Positions 6,262 to 6,431 of a stretch of 6,431 nt of DNA are shown here, one piece after another (positions within the stretch are counted from its first letter, which is position 1; each line of letters starts with the position of its first letter). A model generated the notes under the pieces. It was not told where the DNA came from, searched no databases, and saw only the letters and a program-made list of their open reading frames with translations. This stretch comes from Acidobacteriota bacterium (GTDB lineage Bacteria > Acidobacteriota > Blastocatellia > Pyrinomonadales > Pyrinomonadaceae). A program made the translations under genes and the position numbers. Location of the stretch: assembly GCA_029862725.1 (NCBI GenBank), contig JAOTWT010000183.1, positions 1-6,431 on the forward strand. Reading direction: 5' to 3'.

Positions 6262-6308
6262 GAATATGCGGGTTATGTAGAATATGCATGGCCCGCAATT
6301 CTTTTGTT
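6262..6308 (+). terminator. Intrinsic terminator or attenuator after the FecR-like pair
   Basis: A long stem can form. GAAT (6262-6265) pairs with ATTC (6298-6301). After one bulged A, TGCGGG plus TTATG (6267-6277) pairs with CATGG plus CCCGCA (6287-6297), with two G-T wobbles and a nine-base loop. TTTTGTT (6302-6308) follows at once, as expected for rho-independent termination. It starts 19 bases after the copy 2 stop codon and ends 34 bases before the next start codon. The downstream gene must therefore be read through or started from a promoter inside or just after the hairpin. TAGAAT (6278-6283) in the loop is a possible -10. Confidence 0.6.
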
Positions 6309-6342
6309 CAATTTGTGAATTTTTTAACAAGGCTATTTAGAA

Positions 6343-6431
6343 ATGCATATTGCGGTGATTGGCAGTGGTTATGTTGGACTTGTAACCGGGGCGTGTTTTG
6401 CTGAATTCGGCGTCGAGGTTACATGCGTGGA
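6343..6431 (+). CDS. ugd: UDP-glucose 6-dehydrogenase-type enzyme, N-terminal fragment
   Basis: The first 29 codons are visible and the gene runs off the right edge. The start M-H-I-A-V-I-G-S-G-Y-V-G-L-V-T-G and the following A-C-F-A-E-F-G are the NAD-binding Rossmann start (GxGxxG) typical of the UDP-glucose/GDP-mannose dehydrogenase family. UDP-glucose 6-dehydrogenase oxidises UDP-glucose to UDP-glucuronate in the cytoplasm, supplying acidic sugar for capsule, exopolysaccharide or other surface glycans. GDP-mannose dehydrogenase has a similar N-terminus, so the substrate is probable but not certain from this fragment. A weak AAGG lies ten bases before the ATG. The preceding hairpin separates it from the FecR-like pair. 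Confidence 0.87.
   Translation, partial: MHIAVIGSGYVGLVTGACFAEFGVEVTCV

Noticed and set aside
1..6431. CRISPR array, tRNA or rRNA gene, insertion sequence or long direct repeat
   Set aside because: I saw no regularly spaced repeats, no cloverleaf or rRNA-like segments, no transposase frame and no terminal inverted repeats.

Overview
The window looks like a chromosomal piece of a Gram-negative, probably environmental bacterium. My best guess is Acidobacteriota (Blastocatellia/Pyrinomonadaceae type). That is an inference from roughly balanced base composition, the mix of a secreted M14 peptidase, a multiheme cytochrome with TPRs and secreted FecR-like proteins, and the style of the proteins. 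No marker gene is present to prove it.

Left two thirds, minus strand (transcription runs right to left). A secreted M14-family zinc carboxypeptidase (4535 to 2709) comes first, then a membrane-anchored pentaheme c-type cytochrome with C-terminal TPR repeats (2605 to 305). Last is the first 59 codons of another secreted protein (179 to 1, cut by the window edge) that may be a CRTAC1-like FG-GAP/UnbV protein. All three carry N-terminal export signals, so this arm is entirely envelope or periplasm directed. Gaps of 103 and 125 bases leave open whether they form one operon. A candidate promoter sits before the cytochrome, and a perfect 14-base inverted repeat lies just before the peptidase.

Middle, 4536-4862: a 327-base divergent intergenic region, AT-rich in its centre. 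It holds candidate promoters for both directions and short palindromes at promoter positions.

Right third, plus strand. Two tandem paralogous genes (4863-5441 and 5509-6243) encode small exported proteins with a signal peptide, one FecR-like beta domain, a C-terminal transmembrane helix and a short tail. Their last 18 residues align without gaps and share V-V-S-P plus two terminal residues. No sigma-factor gene and no N-terminal anti-sigma domain accompany them, so they are not ordinary FecR regulators. A strong hairpin with a T-rich tail (6262-6308) follows, then the start of a UDP-glucose 6-dehydrogenase-type gene (6343 to the window edge). That gene suggests an exopolysaccharide or cell-surface sugar locus further right. 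The FecR-like pair could therefore belong to a polysaccharide or envelope system, but this rests on adjacency only.

The most interesting signal is the FecR-like pair. The domain and the C-terminal tail are conserved, while the linker next to the membrane has diverged into an Asp7 run in one copy and a four-cysteine segment in the other.
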